Positions 35,703-42,736 of a stretch of 64,000 nt of DNA are shown piece after piece. The notes beneath the pieces were generated by a model, which was not told where the DNA came from, ran no database searches, and saw nothing but the letters and a program-made list of their open reading frames with translations. The position numbers were made by a program, and so were the translations under genes. The stretch is from Micrococcaceae bacterium Sec5.1 (lineage in GTDB: Bacteria; Actinomycetota; Actinomycetes; Actinomycetales; Micrococcaceae). The first letter of the stretch is position 1. The number at the start of each line of letters is the position of its first letter. Where the stretch lies: NCBI GenBank assembly GCA_039636795.1, contig CP143430.1, positions 4,712,001 through 4,776,000 of the forward strand, given 5' to 3'.

Positions 35703-36152
35703 TTAGTCCAGCAATGCGTCCAGCTTGTCGAAGGAAGTTCCCCAGCCATCCCGTGTCATTTCGACCCATTCTTCAGATGCGAAAGGTCCCTGGGTAAGAT
35801 GCATCCGGGTGCGTCCGTTGAGGTCTTCGAATTCGAGGTGCATTTCCTCGTACTCATGATCGGCATCGGGAGCAGCCTTTGCCCTTGCTACGAGGAGCGC
35901 GGGTGCATCCAACTCCGTGATGACAGCTTCGATGGGTGCTTCCTGCTCCCCCTCATCGTCCGTCCATGCCATGACCACTTGCCAGATTCCGCCCACGTGC
36001 GGCTCCACGATGATCTTGTCGCGTGGAGCATCCACTTCCACGGGCCCGAACCACTTGGTGAGCTGATCCGGGTCCATCCAGGCATCGAAGATCCGATCAC
36101 GCGGGGCGTCGAACTCGCGGATCAGGGTCAGGGTGTGCTGTTCCGTGCTCAT
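35703..36152 (-). CDS. SRPBCC / AHSA1-type protein
   Basis: The 149-residue START-like protein starts LTLIREFDAPRDRIFDAWMDPDQLTKWFGP, then VGGIWQVVM, then FEDLNGRTRMHL, ending with a GWGTSFDKLDALLD helix. These are the marks of the AHSA1 subgroup, which bind hydrophobic ligands or act as accessory factors; no catalytic role can be assigned. A threefold 12-bp direct repeat lies in its leader. Confidence 0.85.
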   Translation of the reverse strand: MSTEQHTLTLIREFDAPRDRIFDAWMDPDQLTKWFGPVEVDAPRDKIIVEPHVGGIWQVVMAWTDDEGEQEAPIEAVITELDAPALLVARAKAAPDADHEYEEMHLEFEDLNGRTRMHLTQGPFASEEWVEMTRDGWGTSFDKLDALLD

Positions 36153-36183
36153 TGCTTGGGCTCCTGGTTTCGTTGGTCCGATT

Positions 36184-36219
36184 GTTTGGTTCCGCGTTTG
36201 GTTCCGCGTTTGGTTCCGT
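36184..36219. repeat. Three tandem 12-bp repeats upstream of the SRPBCC gene
   Basis: GTTTGGTTCCGC occurs three times head to tail (36184, 36196, 36208; the last base of the third differs). They lie 32-67 bp upstream of the SRPBCC start codon and could be operator repeats. Confidence 0.6.
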
Positions 36220-36298
36220 GTGTAAGTCCAGTGGAGTGTCTCAGTGAATCGTGTCGTCGTGAGGGAGTCTAGGGTGTGCCAGTGCTAAGTCCGATGCT

Positions 36299-36370
36299 CT
36301 CTCACATCATCACCCGAATTCCCCAACCTTCTCTCACATCAATCACCCGAATGACCCGATGTTCTCTCAT
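36299..36370 (+). repeat. 32-bp-period repeat, three units
   Basis: CTCTCAC (or CTCTCAT) occurs at 36299, 36331 and 36364, with CACCCGAAT between units. The first spacing is 32 bp and the second 33 bp. Same family as 12881-12955 and 16946-17186. Confidence 0.7.
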
Positions 36371-36397
36371 ATCATGAACCGTTCGGGGGTGTCCGCC

Positions 36398-36550
36398 GGC
36401 AGGACGTGACAGAGGAACGCCCCAAAAGCCGCAGGACGTGAAAGAGGAACGCCCCAAACACGGCAGGACGTGACAGAGGAACGGCCGAAAAGCAGCAGGA
36501 CGTGAGAGAGGAACGCCCGAAAAGCAGCAGGACGTGAGAGAACGTCAGGC
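36398..36550 (-). repeat. 32-bp tandem array directly downstream of trpF
   Basis: Four complete 32-bp units (starting 36398, 36430, 36462 and 36494) and a partial fifth share GCAGGACGTGA, then AGAGGAACG. Read on the minus strand each unit contains CTCTCACGTCC, so the array belongs to the dispersed CTCTCAC family. The partial unit runs into the trpF stop codon at 36545. Confidence 0.85.
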
Positions 36551-37141
36551 CTTTGCAGCTTCCACGAACGCGCGGATCTTCGCCAGGTCCTTCACTCCCC
36601 GAGACGACTCCACACCTGAGGAAACGTCCACGCCCCAAGCACCGGCCGCAGCGGCGGCAAAGGCGACGTTGCCGGGTTCGAGACCGCCTGCGAGCAACCA
36701 CTCCCGGTCGCCCAGTCCCTTGGCCAGCACGGACGCGTAGTCCCAAGACTCCCCCGAGCCTGGCACGGCTGCATCGATCAAGAGCAGATCCTCGCCAAGA
36801 TCGCTGAACTCGTCCGGGGTGGCACCCATGGTTACGGCCCGGATGAGCCGCATTCCGGCGTCGTGCACTGTTTTGACGTCCTCGGCAGTCCGGGTACCGT
36901 GCAGTTGAACCCACGTGAGTCCGGCGGCGCGGGCAACAGAAACGGCGTCGGAAGCGGGCTCGTGCCGGAACACGGCCACGGCACGAACACCTGCGGGCAC
37001 CAGCGGCAGTAGTACACGTACCTGGTCAGGACTGACCTCACGTGGGCTGGACGTCAGCACGAAGCCGACGGCGTCCGCCCCGGTGTCCACGGCTGTGCGG
37101 ACGGATTCGGGTGTGCTTAATCCGCACACTTTGACGAACAT
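36545..37141 (-). CDS. trpF: Phosphoribosylanthranilate isomerase
   Basis: The 198-residue TIM-barrel enzyme of tryptophan synthesis starts MFVKVCGLSTPESVR, where Cys6 (in KVCGL) is the catalytic base. The acid aspartate is in LLIDAAVPGSG, and LAGGLEPGNV and GVDVSSGVESSRGVKD are the phosphate-binding loops. ATG 37141 is chosen for the CGL start and the GGAGG 7 bases upstream. It stands apart from other trp genes, as is common in actinobacteria. Confidence 0.93.
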   Translation of the reverse strand: MFVKVCGLSTPESVRTAVDTGADAVGFVLTSSPREVSPDQVRVLLPLVPAGVRAVAVFRHEPASDAVSVARAAGLTWVQLHGTRTAEDVKTVHDAGMRLIRAVTMGATPDEFSDLGEDLLLIDAAVPGSGESWDYASVLAKGLGDREWLLAGGLEPGNVAFAAAAAGAWGVDVSSGVESSRGVKDLAKIRAFVEAAKA

Positions 37142-37238
37142 TCCTGTGCCTCCAGCCGTATTCCCAACGTTTTCCACATATGACGTTAGCAAGCCATGGT
37201 GGCAACGCAGAAGCTGTGTCCACCACTAGGCTGGTCGG

Positions 37239-37886
37239 ATGGAGATTATCCGCTTTGCCGACGTCCACCCCGAACCGTGGCGCAATGGAGGCGGGGTGAC
37301 GCGCGAACTCGCCAGCCACCCGAAGGCCGCCTCGGCCCAGGATGGGGCATGGGATTGGCGCGTCAGCATCGCCGACGTCTCCAAGGCCGGGGACTTCTCC
37401 AATTTTCCGGGCATGGAACGGGTCATCACCATCATTGACGGTGAGTTGCTGCTGCTGACCGTCGACGGCGAGGAGCACCCGCTGGAGAAGTATCGCCCGT
37501 TCCGTTTCTCCGGCGAGGCAGCTTCGTCGGCCACTCTGCCCACCGGGGACATCCGCGATCTCAATGTCATCGCTCGCGCCAGCGCGTTCAAGGGGTACAC
37601 GTCCATCGTCGAGATCTCCAAGAAACGCGCGCACCCCGTCTTCGAGGGCCAGCTGGCCGTCCTCCTGGAAGGCAAGGCGACGGTCGCGCCCGGCGCGGCT
37701 CCGGAGGAAGGCGCCGCTGTGGGGGAAGAGCCCGACGGCGCCAGTCCGGCTCCCACCGAGACCGAACCGGTTGAACTGAACCGCTACGACGCCATAGTGG
37801 GCTCGGATACGCGGAGCCCCGAGATCTCGGGCCGAGGTTTTGTTGCCGTGATCTCCATCGACAAAGTGGACCCCGCAAACGCCTGA
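37239..37886 (+). CDS. hutD: HutD/Ves-family protein
   Basis: The 215-residue cupin-like protein starts RFADVHPEPWRNGGGVTRELA, then WDWRVSIADVSKAGDFSNFPGMERV, the HutD signature. A loop of about 30 acidic/proline residues (PGAAPEEGAAVGEEPDG...) is inserted before the last strands. HutD occurs in histidine-utilisation clusters, possibly buffering formiminoglutamate, but no hut genes are nearby, so the role here is uncertain. Confidence 0.82.
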   Translation: MEIIRFADVHPEPWRNGGGVTRELASHPKAASAQDGAWDWRVSIADVSKAGDFSNFPGMERVITIIDGELLLLTVDGEEHPLEKYRPFRFSGEAASSATLPTGDIRDLNVIARASAFKGYTSIVEISKKRAHPVFEGQLAVLLEGKATVAPGAAPEEGAAVGEEPDGASPAPTETEPVELNRYDAIVGSDTRSPEISGRGFVAVISIDKVDPANA

Positions 37887-37961
37887 GCTGGTGACTTTGG
37901 CCACCAGAAGTGGCCACCCTCTGCAGGAGTTGCTAGCCTGAAATCAAGGTTCCGCTCTGGA

Positions 37962-38006
37962 ACCTCCGGACGACGGTTCAGTACCCGGCACGCGACAAGA
38001 CTGGCC
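37962..38006 (+). promoter_or_regulatory. Guanidine-III (ykkC-III) type riboswitch
   Basis: Between hutD and the SMR gene the leader reads CCGGACGA, then seven bases, then GTACCCGG, a short spacer and GACAAGAC, followed by the GGCC arm and an AAAGGA ribosome-binding site 6 bases before the ATG. These blocks and their order match the guanidine-III pseudoknot riboswitch, with CCGG/CCGG pairing and the conserved ACGA and GACAAGAC ligand region. Guanidinium should expose the ribosome-binding site and turn on the exporters. Confidence 0.8.
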
Positions 38007-38018
38007 AAAGGATCTGTC

Positions 38019-38333
38019 ATGTCGTGGTTAATTCTCATTCTCTCCGGAGCGCTTGAGGCCGTTTGGGCTGCTGCCCTTCACCGATCAAAGGGCTTCCGCA
38101 AGCCAATCGCCACAGTCGTTTTCCTGGTGAGCGTCATCGCCAGCACCGGCGGCCTTGCGGTTGCCATGCAATCCATTCCTACTGGTACGGCGTACGCGGT
38201 GTGGGTTGGTGTCGGCGTCGTCCTGACGTCGGCATACGCCATGGTCACCAAGGTGGAACGCGCGACGACGGCCCGGCTGCTGCTGCTCGCAGGGATCGGC
38301 GCGTGCGTGGTTGGCCTGAAGGTGGTGGCGTAG
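38019..38333 (+). CDS. SMR-family guanidinium exporter subunit 1 (Gdx/SugE-like)
   Basis: The 104-residue four-helix protein has the essential glutamate Glu13 in LSGALEAVWAAAL and the Gdx-type GTAYAVWVGVG motif in helix three. WAAAL instead of the multidrug-type motif, and the riboswitch ahead of it, support guanidinium/proton antiport over quaternary drug export. The second SMR gene begins 2 bp after its stop, suggesting a heterodimeric pair. Confidence 0.88.
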   Translation: MSWLILILSGALEAVWAAALHRSKGFRKPIATVVFLVSVIASTGGLAVAMQSIPTGTAYAVWVGVGVVLTSAYAMVTKVERATTARLLLLAGIGACVVGLKVVA

Positions 38334-38335
38334 CC

Positions 38336-38722
38336 GTGGCTGCAACGACCACCACGACCCAGAACTCTGCGAAGAACGGCGTCTTCTGGCTGGTTCTCCT
38401 CGCCTCCGCCGTCCTTGAAGCCGTGTGGGCCACCGCTCTGGGACTCTCCAACGGCTTCACCCAGTTGATTCCCACCTTGGTCTTCGCGGTGACGGCAACA
38501 TTGAGCATGCTCGGACTCGGGATCGCGGTAAAGCGGATTCCCTTGGGCACCGCCTACGCGGTGTGGGTTGGAATCGGCGCTGCGCTGACTGTTGGGTGGG
38601 CGATGGTTACAGGGGTAGAGCCTGCCAGCCCGCTGAAGCTTCTCTTCATCGCCGGAATCGTGGGTTGTGCTGCCGGTTTGAAGGCGTTGCCTGCTGAGAA
38701 GCCCGCGGCAAAGGCCGAGTAG
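38336..38722 (+). CDS. SMR-family guanidinium exporter subunit 2
   Basis: The 128-residue protein starts at GTG 38336, 2 bp after the first SMR gene. A 13-residue polar N-terminal extension (AATTTTTQNSAKN) precedes four helices with Glu29 in ASAVLEAVWATAL and GTAYAVWVGIG. Paired SMR proteins often insert in opposite orientations to form one transporter. The C-terminal tail (PAEKPAAKAE) is longer than in subunit 1. The inverted-repeat element copy 2 begins 7 bp after its stop. Confidence 0.87.
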   Translation: MAATTTTTQNSAKNGVFWLVLLASAVLEAVWATALGLSNGFTQLIPTLVFAVTATLSMLGLGIAVKRIPLGTAYAVWVGIGAALTVGWAMVTGVEPASPLKLLFIAGIVGCAAGLKALPAEKPAAKAE

Positions 38723-38728
38723 CGCCGC

Positions 38729-38837
38729 TCCTTCCCAGTTACCGCCACTCGCACCTGCCCCAGTGCCGGCAAAACCCCGGAAACACGGGGGCTGTGCATC
38801 TTTGGAGTTCGTCAGGGCCCCGAGCAACTGGGAAGGA
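38729..38837. repeat. Inverted-repeat element, copy 2
   Basis: This 109-bp element has ends TCCTTCCCAGTTACCG and GAGCAACTGGGAAGGA. Its reverse complement starts like copy 1 (TCCTTCCCAGTTGCT) and ends like it (GGTAACTGGGAAGGA). It lies between the SMR pair and the aldo/keto reductase gene. Confidence 0.6.
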
Positions 38838-38926
38838 CCGCAGCCTCGCGCAGGAATACCCATCGCGTCCATGGAGTTCACGCCAACAAAGGGCACTTCG
38901 AATACCAACACGCATGGGAGAAGTTC

Positions 38927-39934
38927 ATGACTGCAGTTCAACTCGGCGATGGCCTTTCTGTTAGCCCCCTCGGCTTTGGCGGCATGGCCCTGACGCCGGT
39001 GTATGGGGGAATCGACCCCGAGGAAGCCCTGCAGACACTTAGGCATGCGGTGGATGCGGGAATTACCTTCATCGACACCGCGGATGTTTACGGCGCCGGA
39101 AGCAACGAGGAGTTGGTCGGCAAGCTCCTGAAGGGCCGGCGTGACGAGGTCCAGTTGGCAACAAAGTTCGGGATAGAGGGCAACGCCGCGAACGGGTACA
39201 CGGGAGTTCGCGGCGATGCGCCCTACGTCAGGCAGGCGGCAGAAGCTAGCCTCCGCCGCCTGGACACTGACGTGATTGACCTCTACTACCTGCACCGCCG
39301 AGACCTCCGCGTTCCGATAGTGGAAACCGTGGAGGCCATGGCGGAGCTGGTCCGGGAGGGCAAGGTTCGGCACCTCGGACTGTCTGAGGTGACAGCCGAG
39401 GAGCTTCGGCAGGCCAACGCTGTCCATCCGATTGCCGCGGTCCAGAGTGAATGGTCAATCTGGAGCAGGGATGTTGAGCAAAACGTTGTTCCCGCAGCGA
39501 AGGAACTCGGTGTTGGCTTTGTGCCTTATTCGCCGCTCGGCCGCGGGTTCCTCACGGGAACCATTAGCGCGAGCGACTTGGGCGAAAACGACTTCCGCCA
39601 CAAGATTCCCCGCTTTGGTGGCGAGGCCCTCGATGCAAACCAGGCCGTAGTGGCCGCGGTTCGGGAGGTAGCCGATGACCTGGGTGCAACTCCTGCCCAG
39701 GTAGCACTGGCTTGGCTGTTCGCCCAAGGCAAGCGCCTTGGACTGCCGGTGGTCCCCATCCCCGGTACGCGCAAAACGCACCGCATCGACGAGAACCTTG
39801 GCGCGTTGTCCCTGCAACTGGGAACAGCGCAACTTGAGGTGCTCGACCAGACCGCGGACGCCGTCGTGGGTTCACGTTCTGCCGACCCCAACTGGGTGTC
39901 GCAAGGCCGCGAAGCCAACGCGGCCACTGCATAG
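38927..39934 (+). CDS. Aldo/keto reductase
   Basis: The 335-residue NADPH-dependent TIM-barrel reductase has the tetrad Asp50 and Tyr55 (FIDTADVYG), Lys80 (ATKFG) and His123 (YLHRRD). SPLGRGFLTGTI and the cofactor-binding PIPGTRKTHRIDENL complete the AKR pattern. It belongs to the larger YajO/AKR13-like group, and its substrate cannot be read from sequence. It is probably transcribed on its own, with the next gene 9 bp downstream and perhaps cotranscribed. Confidence 0.9.
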   Translation: MTAVQLGDGLSVSPLGFGGMALTPVYGGIDPEEALQTLRHAVDAGITFIDTADVYGAGSNEELVGKLLKGRRDEVQLATKFGIEGNAANGYTGVRGDAPYVRQAAEASLRRLDTDVIDLYYLHRRDLRVPIVETVEAMAELVREGKVRHLGLSEVTAEELRQANAVHPIAAVQSEWSIWSRDVEQNVVPAAKELGVGFVPYSPLGRGFLTGTISASDLGENDFRHKIPRFGGEALDANQAVVAAVREVADDLGATPAQVALAWLFAQGKRLGLPVVPIPGTRKTHRIDENLGALSLQLGTAQLEVLDQTADAVVGSRSADPNWVSQGREANAATA

Positions 39935-39943
39935 ACTGAGCCG

Positions 39944-40594
39944 ATGGATTCGCTTATTCACTCATCGCGTGACGTCACCATCCGGAGCATCTCGGTCAGC
40001 GAGATGAACAACAACGTGTATCTGTTGACCTCGAAGTCCACAGGCGTGCAGCTGTTGATCGACGCCGCCGACGAACTTCCGGCCATTCAGCAACTCCTGA
40101 AGGACAGCGAAACGGATACTTCCGAGGTGCCGAAGCTCGTCCGAATAGCCACCACCCACCAGCATTGGGACCACATCCGCGCCTTGGGTGAGCTGGTCTC
40201 AGCTACGGGCGCCAGCACTTCTGCAGGGGCGGACGACGCCGATGCGCTGCCCGTACCGGTGGATGTCCGGCTTGGTCACGGCGACGTCGAGCGGTTCGGC
40301 GACTTCGAGATCACGGCGATCCACCTGCGTGGGCACACCCCCGGCTCGATCGCTTTCGTTTACCAGGATCCGGACGGGCCGGCCCACATTTTCAGTGGCG
40401 ACTCGCTGTTTCCCGGAGGCGTCGGCAACACACAGGGCGATCCTTCACGTTTCACTTCACTGTTGAACGACGTGAAAGGGCGGCTGTTCGACGCCTACCC
40501 GGACGAGACCGTGGTGCACCCGGGCCATGGATTGCCCACGACCCTCGGAGCCGAGCGGCCACACCTTGAGGAGTGGCGCGCCCGCGGCTGGTGA
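39944..40594 (+). CDS. Metallo-beta-lactamase-fold hydrolase
   Basis: The 216-residue protein has the dinuclear metal motif THQHWDH (His72, His74, Asp76, His77), with further ligands in RGHTPGSIAF, FSGDSLFPGG and VHPGHGLPT. It is of the glyoxalase-II-like type and size, though Gln73 in THQHWDH replaces the more usual residue. It may hydrolyse a thioester; substrate unknown. It starts 9 bp after the aldo/keto reductase stop, so both may be in one transcript. Confidence 0.85.
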   Translation: MDSLIHSSRDVTIRSISVSEMNNNVYLLTSKSTGVQLLIDAADELPAIQQLLKDSETDTSEVPKLVRIATTHQHWDHIRALGELVSATGASTSAGADDADALPVPVDVRLGHGDVERFGDFEITAIHLRGHTPGSIAFVYQDPDGPAHIFSGDSLFPGGVGNTQGDPSRFTSLLNDVKGRLFDAYPDETVVHPGHGLPTTLGAERPHLEEWRARGW

Positions 40595-40608
40595 GCAACG
40601 TGGACGTA

Positions 40609-42360
40609 CTAGCGGCCGCGACGTTCGTTCGAAGCCGGTGCCGATGCACGACGCGGGCCGCTGCGTGCCGGACGACCGGCGCCGGAGCCCCCGCGACCGG
40701 AGTTGCCGGAAGCAACGGAGCCCGAACCGTAGGATCCGCCGGATGTAGCGCCCGTTGCGGAAGACCAAACAGCCTTGTTTCCGCCAGTGCGGGTGCTCGT
40801 GGTCGACGCTGTGCGCGGAGCCGAAGCAGAGCGCTGGCCACCGGTAGCGGCACGCTGGCCCGAAGCCGGACGGCCACTGCGGGCGCCCTGGCCCTGCGAG
40901 CCGGGAACGTCGTTGCGGTGCGTGGCACCAGCCTTGCCGCGGCCGCGTGAGCTGCGGGCGACGTCGTCGTTCATTGCTGCGCGACGGTCAGCGCGGTTGA
41001 TGTCGGTGCGAACCGGCTCAGCTGCCACCTTGCCGCGTCCGCCGCGACCGCCACGGCCACCCGTGGTGGGTGCAGCCTGGCCGCCGGTACGGCGTGCGCG
41101 CTTTCGCTGGGCGTTGGCGCCAGTTGACGTGCCACCACCCTGCGGGGCTTTCGCCGCGAGGAGGGCCGCACGGGTGCGGGGATCAACCTTGTCTGCGATG
41201 TCGCCCACGAGCTCGGCGACCAGCGGCGAGTTGGCAGTGACGCGCTCGAACGACACATCGACGCCCGCAGCCTTCATGAGCTTCTTGACGTCGCTCTGCT
41301 GCTCCGGGAGCGTCAGGGTGACAACAGTGCCATCGGAACCGGCGCGGGCCGTGCGGCCTGAGCGGTGCAGGTACGCCTTGTGCTCTGTGGGCGGGTCAAC
41401 GTGGATGACGAGTTCGACGTCGTCAACGTGCACGCCGCGGGCTGCGACGTCGGTGGCCACCAGGACGCGAACGTCACCGTTGGAGAACTCGGCCAAGTTG
41501 CGGTCGCGGGCGTTCTGCGACAGGTTGCCGTGAAGGTCGACGGCGGGGATTCCGGCGTCCGTCAGGGTCTTGGCAAGCTTGCGGGCGTGGTGCTTGGTCC
41601 GCATGAAGAGGACGCGGCGGCCGGCGCCGGAGGCCAGTTCGACGATGAGCTGCTTCTTGACAGTCTGATCGTTGACTACCAGGACGTGGTGTTCCATGGT
41701 GGTGACGGCAGCCTGCGGGTCATCCACGGAGTGCGTGAGCGGGTTGGACAGGTAGCGGTTGACCAGCTTGTCAACACCGTTGTCCAACGTCGCCGAGAAG
41801 AGCAGGCGTTGACCCTGGGTGGGGGTCATGTCCATGAGCTTCTTGACCACCGGGAGGAAGCCGAGGTCAGCCATGTGGTCTGCCTCGTCCAGCACGGTGA
41901 CCTCAACGGCTTCGAGGGTCAGGATGCGCTGGCGGATCAGGTCTTCGAGGCGGCCCGGGCAGGCGATGACGATGTCGACGCCGGCGCGCAGCGCCTTTTC
42001 CTGGCGTGCCTGGGAGATGCCGCCGTAGATCACCGTGGTGTTCAGGCCCATGGCCTTGGCCAACGGCTCGATTGTGGCGTTGATCTGGGTTGCGAGTTCA
42101 CGCGTCGGTGCAAGGACGAGACCCATGGGGCGGCCCGGCTTGCGGAAGTGCTTGGCTTCACGCTCGGCCAAGCGGGCCACAAGCGGGATGGCGAACGCGA
42201 TGGTCTTGCCGGAGCCGGTGCGGCCACGGCCCAGGACGTCGCGGCCTGCGAGCGTATCCGGGAGGGTCTTCACCTGGATGGGGAATGCCTCTTCGATGCC
42301 GTCTGCGGCGAGGGAATCAGCAATAGCCTTGGGCGTGCCAAGGGCAGCAAAAGTAGTCAT
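40609..42360 (-). CDS. DEAD-box RNA helicase
   Basis: The 583-residue helicase has motifs in order: Q (FPIQVKTLP), I (GRTGSGKT), Ia (PTREL), II (DEADH), III (FSATL), V (ATDVAARG) and VI (HRSGRTARAG). The core ends near residue 385. The C-terminal 190 residues are a low-complexity arginine/glycine/serine tail that probably binds RNA. It resembles RhlE/DeaD-type enzymes of ribosome assembly and cold adaptation. A leader of about 240 bases without another gene precedes it. Confidence 0.9.
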   Translation of the reverse strand: MTTFAALGTPKAIADSLAADGIEEAFPIQVKTLPDTLAGRDVLGRGRTGSGKTIAFAIPLVARLAEREAKHFRKPGRPMGLVLAPTRELATQINATIEPLAKAMGLNTTVIYGGISQARQEKALRAGVDIVIACPGRLEDLIRQRILTLEAVEVTVLDEADHMADLGFLPVVKKLMDMTPTQGQRLLFSATLDNGVDKLVNRYLSNPLTHSVDDPQAAVTTMEHHVLVVNDQTVKKQLIVELASGAGRRVLFMRTKHHARKLAKTLTDAGIPAVDLHGNLSQNARDRNLAEFSNGDVRVLVATDVAARGVHVDDVELVIHVDPPTEHKAYLHRSGRTARAGSDGTVVTLTLPEQQSDVKKLMKAAGVDVSFERVTANSPLVAELVGDIADKVDPRTRAALLAAKAPQGGGTSTGANAQRKRARRTGGQAAPTTGGRGGRGGRGKVAAEPVRTDINRADRRAAMNDDVARSSRGRGKAGATHRNDVPGSQGQGARSGRPASGQRAATGGQRSASAPRTASTTSTRTGGNKAVWSSATGATSGGSYGSGSVASGNSGRGGSGAGRPARSGPRRASAPASNERRGR

Positions 42361-42671
42361 GTACTTATGTCTTTCGGGCGGTGTCCAGTTGCGGACATCG
42401 GCCCCCGACGCCGGTTGGGCCAGGGGTTCGCCGAGGAAAAGTCAGGTGGTCTACCGGTTCGCTGCTGGAGCGTTGGCCGGGACCAAATGGAAGCGTTCAT
42501 CGACGCAGGATGTGCCTCTCACATGAAAAATGCCCCGTCACGTAGCCTGTTGGGCCACCTGCTTCAGGGCGTCACCGCACATCAAGTGCTCCCAGTCTAG
42601 CAGTGTTCGGCCTCGAGCCCCGCATCGGGCTGATTAAGGCTCGCGTTGTGGGGCCCCAACTGGGTAGCAGC
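42361..42671 (-). other. Long leader region of the DEAD-box gene
   Basis: No plausible gene lies between the helicase start and the MFS terminator. A TAGACT-like -10 on the minus strand at 42594-42599 would give a leader of about 230 bases. Such leaders often carry cold or autoregulatory control, but I see no recognisable riboswitch. Confidence 0.35.
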
Positions 42672-42703
42672 TGAGCGCGTTTTGGACGCTCAAAACGCGC
42701 TCA
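42672..42703 (-). terminator. Hairpin downstream of the MFS gene
   Basis: A 12-bp perfect stem (TGAGCGCGTTTT with AAAACGCGCTCA) around an 8-base loop lies 33 bp past the minus-strand MFS stop. Confidence 0.65.
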
Positions 42704-42736
42704 ACTGGTACTTACTTGGGCTTGGTGAGCGTCGGG

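Noticed and set aside
36398..36550. 32-bp repeats considered as a CRISPR array
   Set aside because: Units are head to tail with no unique spacers between them, and no cas genes are nearby.
41365..42600. Plus-strand open frame opposite the DEAD-box gene
   Set aside because: It lies antisense to all helicase motifs and shows no family pattern; caused by GC-rich codon structure.
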